21,503 nt of DNA from RGIG2000 sp045612665 (GCA_045612665.1 JAZKZO010000045.1:1-21503); one strand, 5' to 3'; counted from the first letter of the stretch, positions 13,070-21,503 are shown. The notes: a model not told the origin generated them from the letters alone. A program made the numbers and translations.

Positions 13070-16000
13070 ATGAGACAAGAATTTAAAGCTTCAATAAAGA
13101 TACTTGCGTTTGTCCTGTCCTTTTTTATGCTGATTGTCTCCTTGCCAATGTATGCTTATGCATCTTTGATAGATACACAGTCAACAGAAAATAGCGAGGT
13201 AACAGAGCCTCAAGGAGAGGTTGTTGTTCTTGAAGAGGATGAGAGCCTACGAGAGAAAAACATAAAACATTTTAAATTGTCGGACGGAACAAGTAAGGCA
13301 GTAGTTTACCAAGGTGCAGTTCATTATCTTGATGAAAATGGAAATTGGGTAGATATTGACAATGCCTTAACACTTAATGGAAACGATTATTTGTCTAGCA
13401 ATAAATCCGAAATTAAATTTGCAAACAAATCCGGATCAAATGGGCTTGTGAGCATTAAGGACGGAGATTATAAGATAGATTTCACACCGCTTGACGCAAA
13501 TAAATCAAGCGTTATTATAGAAAATCCTCAAAAGAAAAGTAGTCGCAAATTTGAGGACGTTTCAAGACTAAATAGCCTTATTTCAAAGGCTATTTATGCA
13601 AACATTTACGATGGAGTGGATATAGAATACATACTCGTCGGTAATAATATTAAGGAAAACATTATCGTCAAGGAAAAGCAAGACTCATATGCCTTCTCGT
13701 TTGAGCTTGAGCTTAGTAAATTAAGCGCAGAACTTGTAAATGGCGCAATTATCCTTTCCGACTACGATAGCGGAGAGAAAATATATGAAATTCCAGTCCC
13801 GTATATGTATGATGCAAACAATGCATATAGTCAAAGTGTCGAATATTCTCTTGTTCAAAACGGCAAGTGGAAATACACTCTCACAGTAGCTGCTAGCCCT
13901 GAATGGATAAGCACTGCAAAATTTCCTGTTACGATTGACCCAACGGTTGTTGTAGAAGATGATGCCATAATAGATATATACGCCTTTGATAACGGGACAA
14001 TTGATCCAAAATCCGACAAACTCTTTGTCGGAAGCACGTCATCTATGCCTAATGCGAGGTCTTATATAAAGCCAACGGCAATTCCTCAGCTGGGATACTA
14101 CAACATGGTAATAACAGATGCTAAGCTCTCTCTTTATGCAAGGGAGCTTTCGGGGGCGAGTAGTCTCAAAATAGGCGCATATCAAATAAATAGCTCTTGG
14201 AGCGAAACGAGCGTTCCGAGTCAAATTTCAAGCGCGCCCCTCGATTATCAAGAAGTTAATGAGACTGGAACGTTCTATACTTGGAATATTACAGAGCTTG
14301 TAAGATCTTGGGACGAGGGCGTTAGTGAAATGCACGGAATTTGCTTACAAAGCATAGACACTGTAACAAATTCATATGTTGCCTTTGAATCATCTGAACC
14401 AAGCCAGCAAGATTTAATGCCTGTAATAGAATATTCGTATGTAAACGCGAGTGGAATTCAACCCCATATGAGCTATTATAGCTTTTCTGCAGGCTCGTCA
14501 GGCACGGGATATGTAAATTCCTTTAATGGAGAGCTTGTGTTTGCTCACAATGTATTTACGACAGCAGACGAAATAATGCCATACACATTTTCAATTTATA
14601 TGGATGGCAGAAGTATGGCGATCGGTATGTGTCATAACGAATTCATATATCCGTTTACAGATAGCGAGAATATAACTCGATACTGTTGGGAGAGGGCTGA
14701 TGGCTCTATCATATGGTTTTCCCCTATTGTTGAACGAAATCCAAACGGTACATATGAGTTTTATGAATATTCCGAAAGCGGACTTAAAGTAGCTACAAGC
14801 TATATAACAAAGTATTACGATGAAAGTGGTCTTGGACTTTGTCTGACAATTGATGAAAATGGTCAGCAAATAATTAGCGATGATACGGGAAATCAACGTT
14901 GCTTTGCGGGAAACCTCAAATGGATAAAGGATTCATACGGCAATACAAGATATTTCACATTTGAGAATAGCAATACAATAATCTCCTTAAAACCAAACGG
15001 TGTGGAAAATCCCATACCTCAAATAAAGATTGGTGATATATCGGGAAACCTTTGCATTCAAAATCTTCAAACAGGCGTAATCGCACAAATGGTACACCAA
15101 GAGGACGGCCGTTTTGTTGGAATGATATACAAATATCCAAGCCTAGAGCAGGGCTCAAGCGAAACGGAGCAGTATACCGTTTCCTTTGAATATGGCGAAA
15201 ACGGAAGCTACTTTATTGCCAAGGACGATGTTGCTCAAAAGGGCGTAAAATATTCGTTTGAAAACGGAAAGGTATCATATATACAGGAGCTGGCATACAA
15301 CGGCTCTCAGGTTGTTTATGGTCAAAGCGCTTATATAACATACAATTATATGAGCACTGAATATCGTACACTTGGAGCTGATAATCTATACGGAACTGCT
15401 GACGACCTTATAACAATCTATAATTACGATTATATAGGTAGAGTGATTACCGCATATTCCTGCGACGGAAATAGAAACAATGTCTATGGCGCAACAAATT
15501 ATGCCTACAATGACAAGTACAAGAGTGAGGATGTTGGCGCGAAAAAACACAATTCTATTAAAACCTCGCTTAATTCTGGAGCAAATGCGGTTAATCTATT
15601 AAAAAATCCTACGTTTGAATCGGGAGTTGGCAACTGGACAGGCATTGGTGGCTCGATATTTAGCGCGCTTCCTAATGCCAGCGAGCTTGAAATAAGCTAT
15701 GGCAAGGCGCTTCAGCTTGCGAGAACCTCTGCTGGTACAACTAAGGCACAGCAAACGCTTACCCTTCAAAAGGGCTCGTATAATTTGTCTCTTTCAAGCA
15801 CAAGAAAGAATGTATCACAGGGCTCTATATTTAGAATGAAGGTGTATGATAATGAAACGGGCGCGCTCGTGGCTATGAGCGTTCCACTTGAAAAATACCC
15901 CGTAACCGACAATATTTTAAATATGTCTTGGGAAAAGGAAAGCTTGGATTTTGAAATAGACAAGGCGGGAGAATATACCGTATCTCTCGAATATCAAACC

Positions 16001-19000
16001 ACAAGCTCAAGCTACAGCGCGATATACTTGGATGATGTAATGCTTGAAAAGCATTCGGGAATGGGTGCGTTTAGTGCCTATGAAAACGGTAGCTTTGAGA
16101 GCTCCTTAGACGGAGAAGCCCTTAACGCATTTAAGGACTCTGACGAAAAGCTTCTCGGAGAAAATAGCCTAAGGCTTACACCCGGTATTTCAAGCGAAAG
16201 CTACTACAAATATACCTATGATGTGCATGCCGGAATAGAAACGGAAAAGCTTATAGTTTCGGCTTGGGTAAAGGCTCCCGATGCTGTGTCAAGCACGAAT
16301 TCATATATGCATTCTGCAAGACTCGGAATGGAAATAGTCGTTCATTATTCGGGCACAACCGATATCTCAAGCTTCTTCATTCCGATTGATGCCTCTAACG
16401 GAAATTGGCAGTATGTAGTCCACTCCCTTACAATTCCTACCGTTGATGATGCTATTGAAAATCTTGTTAGTGGTGGCACAATTACCTCGATAGATGTTTA
16501 TTGTATATATGAGAAAAATGTGGGAAGCGCATATTTTGATTCGATAAGCATAAATCGCGAGGGAGATAGCGTAAGCTATGAATATAACGGACTTGGAAAT
16601 ATCACAAGCGCTAAAAGCACCAACGGTACAAGCACCGAATATACCTATTCACAGGATAATGCAACCGATGTAACAGGCGCAACCGATTCGTCGGGAAACA
16701 ATTATTCCTTTGAGTATGATGAAAATCATCATCTTACAGGCGCAAGCTATAACGGTCATGGTGGACTCACACAGGGAAAAATAAACTCGAGCTATGAGTA
16801 TAACGACCAAGGTCAAATTATAGCAATCAATGCGGTCTCCTCGTCCTTGCACCTAAATACGGTTACTGCTTATAACACTGATGGGGCAAAGGCATATTAT
16901 AGCAAGGTTAAGGAAACCTATGATGAGCTCGGCAATAAAACCATGTATTTCTATTATGAAAACGGGCTTCTTAAGGGAATTGTTGACCCTACCTTGAGAG
17001 GCGTAAAATATGTGTATAATAGCTATGGAGAGCTTATAGGTGCTATACCGGTTACCTATGATAGCGCATCTCAATCGCTAAAGGACGCAAGCCCTTATTC
17101 CTCGGATAGCTATTATGACATTGATTATGAGTATAACTCAAAGCACGAGCTTGAAAAAATAAGCACAAACTCAACACTCTATACATTCGCGTATGACGAA
17201 TGGGGCAACACCGTGTCGATAAAGGCAGGAAATAACACTCTTGCTACCTATCAGTATGAGCAAGGAAACGGAAACCTTATCACTCTTGCCTATGGCAATG
17301 GAGCTAGCGTAAGCTATGTTTATGACAATCTTGACAGGGTTGTAGGAATTTGCTATAATGGAATTAAAGAGGTAGCATACGTTTATTCCTCAAGCGGTGC
17401 TATATCAAGCGTAAAGGATATTGTCAATAATACTACATATCAGTATTACTACGACGCAGAGGGCAGACTCATTAACGAGCGTGCAATTGATAATCTCAAT
17501 GCCTCAACCTCGTATAATACCTTCTATGAGTATGATGATAACGGAAGAGTTACGGGAATGTCAATCTATTTCCCAAGCTCTGAAAGAGACCCTGTAACTG
17601 CAATAACCTATACCTATAATGATGATGGCACAATAAAGAAAATTCATAACGGTATAACAGTATCGTCTGAAAATTATACATACGATAGCTTCGGTCGCCT
17701 TTCGTCAAATGGCTTGAAGGTTGGCTCATCAACCATTTTAAGTGATACCTATCAGTATCAAACGCAGGGCGCTGGTGATGCGGGAGTTGTAATAACGTCT
17801 AATCGCGTATCTCAGGTAACAACAACTCTTCCAAACGCAACGAATGAGATTACCTATTATACCTACGATGGCGCAGGCAATATAACCTGCATAAGATATT
17901 ATTATCCAAGTAATGGTACAAATAAGTATGTATATTATCATTACGATAATGTAGGTCAGCTTGAAAGAGAGGATAATCAGCTTCTCGGCTATACTTATCT
18001 ATATTCCTATGACGATTCGGGAAATATGGTATATAAGGAAACGAGGAATTATACCACGGCTCCAACAAATGAGGTTTGGTCAACACAGCCTCTCACCTGG
18101 GAATCCTTTGGCAGAGATAATCTTTATTGGGCTGATAGGCGAACATATTATTCGGTTGGTCAGAATTCGGGCACAACCACCTACGACGAGATAGGAAATC
18201 CTATCAATTACTATAACGGAAGCTCATACACATTCTCGTGGGAAAACGGAAGAAGACTTGCGGGCGTGGTTGACGGCAGTAGTACATATACATATAAGTA
18301 CAATCAAGACGGAATTAGAGTAAAGAAAGAGGTCTGGGGTACAGGCTACGAATATATACTCAACGGCACTCAAATTATGGTTGAGCGTGAGTATGTAATT
18401 GGCTCTAATAGAACAGTTGCTGAAAGAAGATACTTCTATGATGCAAACGGGATAATCTCGTCGGCAAAAGTTTACTACTACGGCTATAACGGAACGACCT
18501 GCACCGAGTTTGATTTCTTCTTTAAAACAAACATACAGGGCGATGTTTTGGCAGTTTACAACGCAAGTGGTACCGAGGTTATGAAAATAACCTATGACGC
18601 ATGGGGCAACTTTACAGACACAGTCTCCACAATGTCGTACCCACCGTCAACCGAACAGCTTCAAGCATACGCAATCCCATTCAGATATCGTGGCTATGTG
18701 TACGACCAAGAAACAGGCTTCTATTATCTAAATAGCAGATACTATGACCCTGCAATGCATAGATTTATAAATGCAGACGGACTCGTTTCCACAGGTCAAG
18801 GCTTGCTCGGAAACAATATGTATGCATATTGTAACAATAATCCTGTGATGTATGTGGATCCAAATGGTAACTTGTCTTTTAGTATTTTAGGCGCAATTGA
18901 CATGCTTAAGCATTTTTTCTTTGGCCACGGAGAAGATAAAGTTTATACACAAAATTCAAACATTTCAAATTCATTAAATGATTCTGCTAAAATGGACGAG

Positions 19001-19375
19001 AAAATTGGTGAGGCAATATCTAAATATCGAAACACTGGAGATAATATTTCGGATGGATCTATAGGATTTGGCAAAGAAGACGGCTTAGACTTGTGGTTGT
19101 CCTTGAGAAATTGTGAATATGTAATTACTGTTTCGCAAGGGCGTATTCGTGATAGTAAGTGTAGAACACTTCAAGAAAAAATGCGAGGAAGAGTTGTCTA
19201 TATTGTGCATGTGAAAATTACAGATACATATGATTTTAATGGCGGCCAAGATGTAAACGATGGAATAGGTAGCGTTCTAAATAATATAGGTTATTGGTTC
19301 GAAAAAAATGGATGGGGGGAGACGTATGATACAACGATTGAATATTCAAAAATCATTGATCCATATTATTTATAA
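13070..19375 (+). CDS. Exported WapA-like Rhs/YD-repeat protein with variable C-terminal toxin-like domain
   Basis: A 2101-residue protein with an aaaggagag ribosome site. It has a signal peptide (basic MRQEFKASIK, hydrophobic core, AYA cleavage site near 31) and a WapA-type N-terminal region. A DNRLRE-type domain spans about 288-452 (SDKLFVGS; SLKIGAYQI; WNITELVRSW). Two carbohydrate-binding-like beta-sandwiches follow (about 841-996 with NLLKNPTFESG, and about 1003-1164 with ENGSFES), then YD repeats to about 1870 and the Rhs core RYRGYVYDQETGFYYLNSRYYDP ending at VDPNGN (about 1872-1934). The last 167 residues are unlike the rest and are AT-rich in codon use. They contain RNCEYVITVSQGRIRDS and VVYIVHVKITDTYDFN, with no nuclease or other toxin motif I can name. 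Such proteins build a hollow shell that carries a C-terminal toxin; a contact-dependent toxin role is inferred. Confidence 0.9.
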   Translation: MRQEFKASIKILAFVLSFFMLIVSLPMYAYASLIDTQSTENSEVTEPQGEVVVLEEDESLREKNIKHFKLSDGTSKAVVYQGAVHYLDENGNWVDIDNALTLNGNDYLSSNKSEIKFANKSGSNGLVSIKDGDYKIDFTPLDANKSSVIIENPQKKSSRKFEDVSRLNSLISKAIYANIYDGVDIEYILVGNNIKENIIVKEKQDSYAFSFELELSKLSAELVNGAIILSDYDSGEKIYEIPVPYMYDANNAYSQSVEYSLVQNGKWKYTLTVAASPEWISTAKFPVTIDPTVVVEDDAIIDIYAFDNGTIDPKSDKLFVGSTSSMPNARSYIKPTAIPQLGYYNMVITDAKLSLYARELSGASSLKIGAYQINSSWSETSVPSQISSAPLDYQEVNETGTFYTWNITELVRSWDEGVSEMHGICLQSIDTVTNSYVAFESSEPSQQDLMPVIEYSYVNASGIQPHMSYYSFSAGSSGTGYVNSFNGELVFAHNVFTTADEIMPYTFSIYMDGRSMAIGMCHNEFIYPFTDSENITRYCWERADGSIIWFSPIVERNPNGTYEFYEYSESGLKVATSYITKYYDESGLGLCLTIDENGQQIISDDTGNQRCFAGNLKWIKDSYGNTRYFTFENSNTIISLKPNGVENPIPQIKIGDISGNLCIQNLQTGVIAQMVHQEDGRFVGMIYKYPSLEQGSSETEQYTVSFEYGENGSYFIAKDDVAQKGVKYSFENGKVSYIQELAYNGSQVVYGQSAYITYNYMSTEYRTLGADNLYGTADDLITIYNYDYIGRVITAYSCDGNRNNVYGATNYAYNDKYKSEDVGAKKHNSIKTSLNSGANAVNLLKNPTFESGVGNWTGIGGSIFSALPNASELEISYGKALQLARTSAGTTKAQQTLTLQKGSYNLSLSSTRKNVSQGSIFRMKVYDNETGALVAMSVPLEKYPVTDNILNMSWEKESLDFEIDKAGEYTVSLEYQTTSSSYSAIYLDDVMLEKHSGMGAFSAYENGSFESSLDGEALNAFKDSDEKLLGENSLRLTPGISSESYYKYTYDVHAGIETEKLIVSAWVKAPDAVSSTNSYMHSARLGMEIVVHYSGTTDISSFFIPIDASNGNWQYVVHSLTIPTVDDAIENLVSGGTITSIDVYCIYEKNVGSAYFDSISINREGDSVSYEYNGLGNITSAKSTNGTSTEYTYSQDNATDVTGATDSSGNNYSFEYDENHHLTGASYNGHGGLTQGKINSSYEYNDQGQIIAINAVSSSLHLNTVTAYNTDGAKAYYSKVKETYDELGNKTMYFYYENGLLKGIVDPTLRGVKYVYNSYGELIGAIPVTYDSASQSLKDASPYSSDSYYDIDYEYNSKHELEKISTNSTLYTFAYDEWGNTVSIKAGNNTLATYQYEQGNGNLITLAYGNGASVSYVYDNLDRVVGICYNGIKEVAYVYSSSGAISSVKDIVNNTTYQYYYDAEGRLINERAIDNLNASTSYNTFYEYDDNGRVTGMSIYFPSSERDPVTAITYTYNDDGTIKKIHNGITVSSENYTYDSFGRLSSNGLKVGSSTILSDTYQYQTQGAGDAGVVITSNRVSQVTTTLPNATNEITYYTYDGAGNITCIRYYYPSNGTNKYVYYHYDNVGQLEREDNQLLGYTYLYSYDDSGNMVYKETRNYTTAPTNEVWSTQPLTWESFGRDNLYWADRRTYYSVGQNSGTTTYDEIGNPINYYNGSSYTFSWENGRRLAGVVDGSSTYTYKYNQDGIRVKKEVWGTGYEYILNGTQIMVEREYVIGSNRTVAERRYFYDANGIISSAKVYYYGYNGTTCTEFDFFFKTNIQGDVLAVYNASGTEVMKITYDAWGNFTDTVSTMSYPPSTEQLQAYAIPFRYRGYVYDQETGFYYLNSRYYDPAMHRFINADGLVSTGQGLLGNNMYAYCNNNPVMYVDPNGNLSFSILGAIDMLKHFFFGHGEDKVYTQNSNISNSLNDSAKMDEKIGEAISKYRNTGDNISDGSIGFGKEDGLDLWLSLRNCEYVITVSQGRIRDSKCRTLQEKMRGRVVYIVHVKITDTYDFNGGQDVNDGIGSVLNNIGYWFEKNGWGETYDTTIEYSKIIDPYYL
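18164..18778 (+). repeat. Rhs core direct repeat, copy A (inside the full-length Rhs gene)
   Basis: This 615-bp segment aligns without any gap to 19844-20458 at a constant offset of 1680. In the best part (18421-18600 against 20101-20280) I count 11 differences in 180 positions. It covers the last YD repeats and most of the Rhs core, and stops where the C-terminal variable part begins. Confidence 0.9.
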
Positions 19376-19796
19376 GATTTTAATGTTTTGCATGGTGTTG
19401 GTTGCATTAACACCTTGTTTGCTTAACTGCGCGGGATTATCTGATTGGGAATATGAGTTGCCAAATGATTATTGTATTTTAAGATTAAATGGTGCGGATA
19501 TTATTATAGCTAAAAAAAGTGATGATGGTTATTCTTACTCTAATGTAACAGAAAGATATATTTCTTGTTTTGCGTATAATGATAAATATATATGTGCAAA
19601 AAGATTCGAATTATCGGATGATATAAAACAAGAAGAAATTCTTAAGATGGACATAGAGTGTGCGAAATATTGCATAATAAACACAGAAACACATGAGGTG
19701 TATGATTTTTTAACAGAAGAACAATATAAAGCTTTGTGCTACGAATTAAATATAACTGATCTTTGTGAATGGATAAATACATATCCAGCCCCATAG
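19326..19796 (+). CDS. Small membrane-anchored protein, candidate immunity protein (DUF3997-like)
   Basis: I start at ATG 19326 (MIQRLNIQK) because gggggag lies 4 bp upstream; the gene overlaps the end of the Rhs gene by 50 bp in another frame, so it can be translated in step with it. The 156-residue product has one N-terminal hydrophobic segment (about 12-36) ending in LLNCAG. That is close to a lipobox, but Asn at -1 is unusual. The following DWEYELPNDYCILRLNGADI resembles, from memory, DUF3997 proteins. The rest is a small alpha/beta domain. Its position right behind the variable Rhs end, its size and its low-GC codon use match an immunity gene for that toxin end. Not proven; it could be an unrelated lipoprotein. 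Confidence 0.72.
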   Translation: MIQRLNIQKSLIHIIYKILMFCMVLVALTPCLLNCAGLSDWEYELPNDYCILRLNGADIIIAKKSDDGYSYSNVTERYISCFAYNDKYICAKRFELSDDIKQEEILKMDIECAKYCIINTETHEVYDFLTEEQYKALCYELNITDLCEWINTYPAP

Positions 19797-19843
19797 CGGG
19801 GAAAGACAGGGGACGGTGGTCTGTCTTGAGTGGTCTGTCTTGA
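19797..19843. repeat. REP-like element and 14-bp tandem repeat at the module junction
   Basis: AAGACAG (19803-19809) and CTGTCTT (19821-19827) form an inverted repeat around ggggacggtgg. Then gtggtctgtcttga occurs twice in tandem (19816-19829 and 19830-19843). The gacaggggacgg...ctgtc pattern is one I associate with dispersed REP/transposon-end sequences of Clostridia. The stop of the previous gene is also inside a small CCCC-atagc-GGGG hairpin. The Rhs duplicate begins at the very next base. Confidence 0.6.
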
Positions 19844-20458
19844 AACTCAGGAACAACCGAATATGACGAAATAGGCAATCCGCTTGAATATTATAACGGA
19901 AGCTCATACACATTTTCTTGGGATAATGGCAGACAGCTTGCAAGCGCGGTTAAGGGAAGTAGCACATATACCTATTCGTACAACCAAGACGGAATACGAA
20001 CATATAAAAATGTTTGGGGCAATGCGTACGATTATATACTAAACGGCAATCAAATTATGGTTGAGCGTGAGTATATACCTGAAACAAATAGAACCATAGC
20101 TGAAAGAAGATATTTTTATGATGCAAACGGGATAATCTCGTCGGCAAAAGTGTATTATTATGGCTATAACGGAAACACTTGCACCGAGTTTGATTTCTTC
20201 TTTAAAACAAACATACAGGGCGACGTTTTGGCAGTTTACAACGCAAGTGGTACAGAGGTTATGAAAATAACCTATGACGCATGGGGCAACTTTACCGATA
20301 CGGTAAATAACTCGTCTAGCGTTCCAACAACTGAACAGCTTCAAGCCCTTGCAATCCCATTCAGATATCGTGGCTATGTTTACGATCAAGAAACAGGCTT
20401 CTATTATCTTAACAGCAGATACTATGACCCCTCAATGCATAGATTTATAAATGCGGAT
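19844..20458 (+). repeat. Rhs core direct repeat, copy B (start-less second Rhs module)
   Basis: The partner of 18164-18778. The homology begins exactly after the tandem repeat and a TGA at 19841-19843, and ends where the new C-terminus starts. Both copies are in the same reading frame. Confidence 0.9.
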
Positions 20459-21103
20459 AGCACAAGTTATCTTGGGGTAGGTGACGAGTTACAATCATTT
20501 AATCTTTATTCCTATTGCGGAAATAATCCTGTTATGGGATATGATCCAATGGGAACATGGGATTGGGGAGATGTTTTGGTCGCTGCTGGTATAGTTGTTT
20601 TGGTTGCTGCAATTGCAGTGGCGACAGTTTATACAGGTGGAGCTGCATTGGTAGCATGTGGAGCTGTCGCTTCAATGAGTTCGGTTGTAAGTGTAGCTGT
20701 TGCTACAGGTGCAACCGCAGTAGTGGCGGGAGCGTTTAATGTTATAGATCAAACTCAAGAAAAAAGTCAAGAGGAAGATTTAGATATGATAGAAGTTGGG
20801 ATTTCTACGACTGCTGGAGCGACAAGAGGTTTTTGCAGTTCAATTATGAAATCTTCTCCAGTTATATATACATTGTTGGCGGATGCAACAATTGGAGCGT
20901 GCGAAGGCGTTACGAAAGCCATCAACAATGATGCAACACTCAGAGAAACATGGAATGCGGCTCAAACGGGTTTTGCTAACTCTTTTATAGCATATGGTGT
21001 AGGTGTTGGCGCGGGTCATATTATTGGTGCAGAAAAAATTTTCCCTAAAATTACATCTTCGGAAATTTTCAATGGCTTTATGAATCTTGGAAGTAGGTAT
21101 TGA
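19844..21103 (+). pseudogene. Orphan Rhs module: core fragment with an alternative C-terminus
   Basis: An open frame of 419 codons with no start codon or ribosome site. The frame is closed by TGA at 19841, and the first in-frame ATG (20057) lies inside a conserved YD repeat (NQIMVEREY) with nothing like a ribosome site. The front part repeats the Rhs core of the upstream gene (RYRGYVYDQETGFYYLNSRYYDP; GNNPVMGYDPMGTWDWGD). After that come about 190 new residues. A Gly/Ala/Val-rich hydrophobic stretch (AAGIVVLVAAIAVATVYTGG, then a second one) is followed by a soluble part with DLDMIEVGISTT and a short end. It is most likely silent until recombination joins it to the full-length gene. It could instead be just a decaying remnant. 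Confidence 0.78.
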
Positions 21104-21104
21104 T

Positions 21105-21503
21105 ATGGAAACCAAAGAGATAAGATGGAGTTTAGAAGTTGATGGAGAGGTGCATGTTGTTGTTTTGCAACAGCAAAATCAAGAATATCCACTTTATGTC
21201 GATGGATGTTTAATTGAAAAGTTGAAAATTGACAAATACTTCAACTATGAATATCGTTTTGAAATATGTGGTAAAACCTGTTCGATTGTTAAACTAATAA
21301 CAGACAAAGAAATAGGATTTGTATTTGATGAAAAATATCAAAATAAGACTCGCAAATACGCTAGAGTACCAAAAGTTCCTTTGTTTATGAAGGTTTTGTT
21401 GCTGTCAAATTTAATAGTGTTACTAAGTTTCGTGCTCTGTGATTTAATTATTAAATGTGACATTTTAGATAAAATGTTCTTTATTTTGATTTGCCTTGGA
21501 AGC
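21105..21503 (+). CDS. Membrane protein, partial (3' end outside window); candidate immunity protein for the orphan module
   Basis: The start ATG lies 1 bp after the orphan Rhs stop, and 133 codons are visible before the window ends. Residues 1 to about 95 are soluble and beta-rich (IRWSLEVDGEVHVVVLQ; YPLYVDG; YEYRFEICGK). About residues 103-121 and another stretch at the edge are hydrophobic (VLLLSNLIVLLSFVLCDLII, then MFFILICLG). The pattern W-x-L-x-x-DG-x-x-H-x-V ... VDG ... Y-x-Y-x-F-E-I-x-GK faintly recalls the FAIM1 beta-sandwich fold; this is a weak impression. Position and membrane segments fit an immunity protein against a membrane-acting toxin. Codon use is AT-rich like the C-terminal module before it. 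Confidence 0.62.
   Translation, partial: METKEIRWSLEVDGEVHVVVLQQQNQEYPLYVDGCLIEKLKIDKYFNYEYRFEICGKTCSIVKLITDKEIGFVFDEKYQNKTRKYARVPKVPLFMKVLLLSNLIVLLSFVLCDLIIKCDILDKMFFILICLGS

Noticed and set aside
16560..18660. Short tandem DNA repeats in the YD-repeat region as a possible CRISPR or satellite
   Set aside because: The similarity is at protein level only (Y-x-Y-D/N motifs). There are no identical DNA units with regular spacing.
19789..19804. CCCC-atagc-GGGG as a terminator of the candidate immunity gene
   Set aside because: The stem is only 4 bp and is followed by purines, not a T-run. It may stabilise RNA but will not terminate transcription by itself.
20057..21103. A separate functional gene starting at ATG 20057
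   Set aside because: No ribosome site; the ATG is an internal Met of a conserved YD repeat and homology to the upstream Rhs gene extends 213 bp before it.

Overview
The window looks like a chromosomal segment of a low-to-mid-GC, Gram-positive member of the Clostridia, probably an uncultured gut lineage. That is an inference from several signs: AGGAGG-type ribosome binding sites, canonical TTGAnn-17 bp-TATAAT promoters, intrinsic terminators, an ECF sigma factor paired with a DUF4367-like membrane anti-sigma factor, and a signal-peptide-bearing WapA-like Rhs protein. I cannot name the species.

Region 1 (1-4375) is the end of a tightly packed catabolic operon on the + strand. It holds the 3' part of a short-chain dehydrogenase, a PHP-domain hydrolase, an amidohydrolase-2 family enzyme, a Gfo/Idh/MocA oxidoreductase and a second, paralogous amidohydrolase, closed by a strong terminator. 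The genes overlap or sit 1-10 bp apart, so they probably act in one pathway, but the substrate cannot be read from the sequence. Region 2 (4378-7135) is a patchwork of single genes: a DUF6512-like membrane protein (-), a coiled-coil gene remnant, a GNAT acetyltransferase (-) behind a long structured leader that looks like a riboswitch with a transcription terminator, and an XRE-family regulator (+) with a likely operator on its own promoter.

Region 3 (7225-10961) holds two divergent cytoplasmic glycosidases, GH2 (-) and GH39-like (+). Both promoters can be read, with a small palindrome between them. A non-coding stretch dense in inverted repeats follows (10962-11212).

Region 4 (11213-21503) is the most interesting. 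An ECF sigma/anti-sigma pair (-) is divergent from a small secreted protein and a 2101-residue exported Rhs/YD-repeat protein (+) with a DNRLRE-type domain, two carbohydrate-binding-like domains, YD repeats, an Rhs core and a variable C-terminus. The last 50 bp of the Rhs gene overlap a small membrane-anchored protein, a candidate immunity protein. Immediately downstream, after a short REP-like element, lies a start-less second copy of the Rhs core (615 bp, gap-free, in frame with the first). It carries a different, glycine/alanine-rich C-terminus and is followed by another small membrane protein cut by the window end. This is the layout of a polymorphic toxin locus with a displaced 'orphan' C-terminus/immunity cassette. 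Recombination between the two core copies would delete exactly 1680 bp (560 codons) and switch the toxin end in frame.
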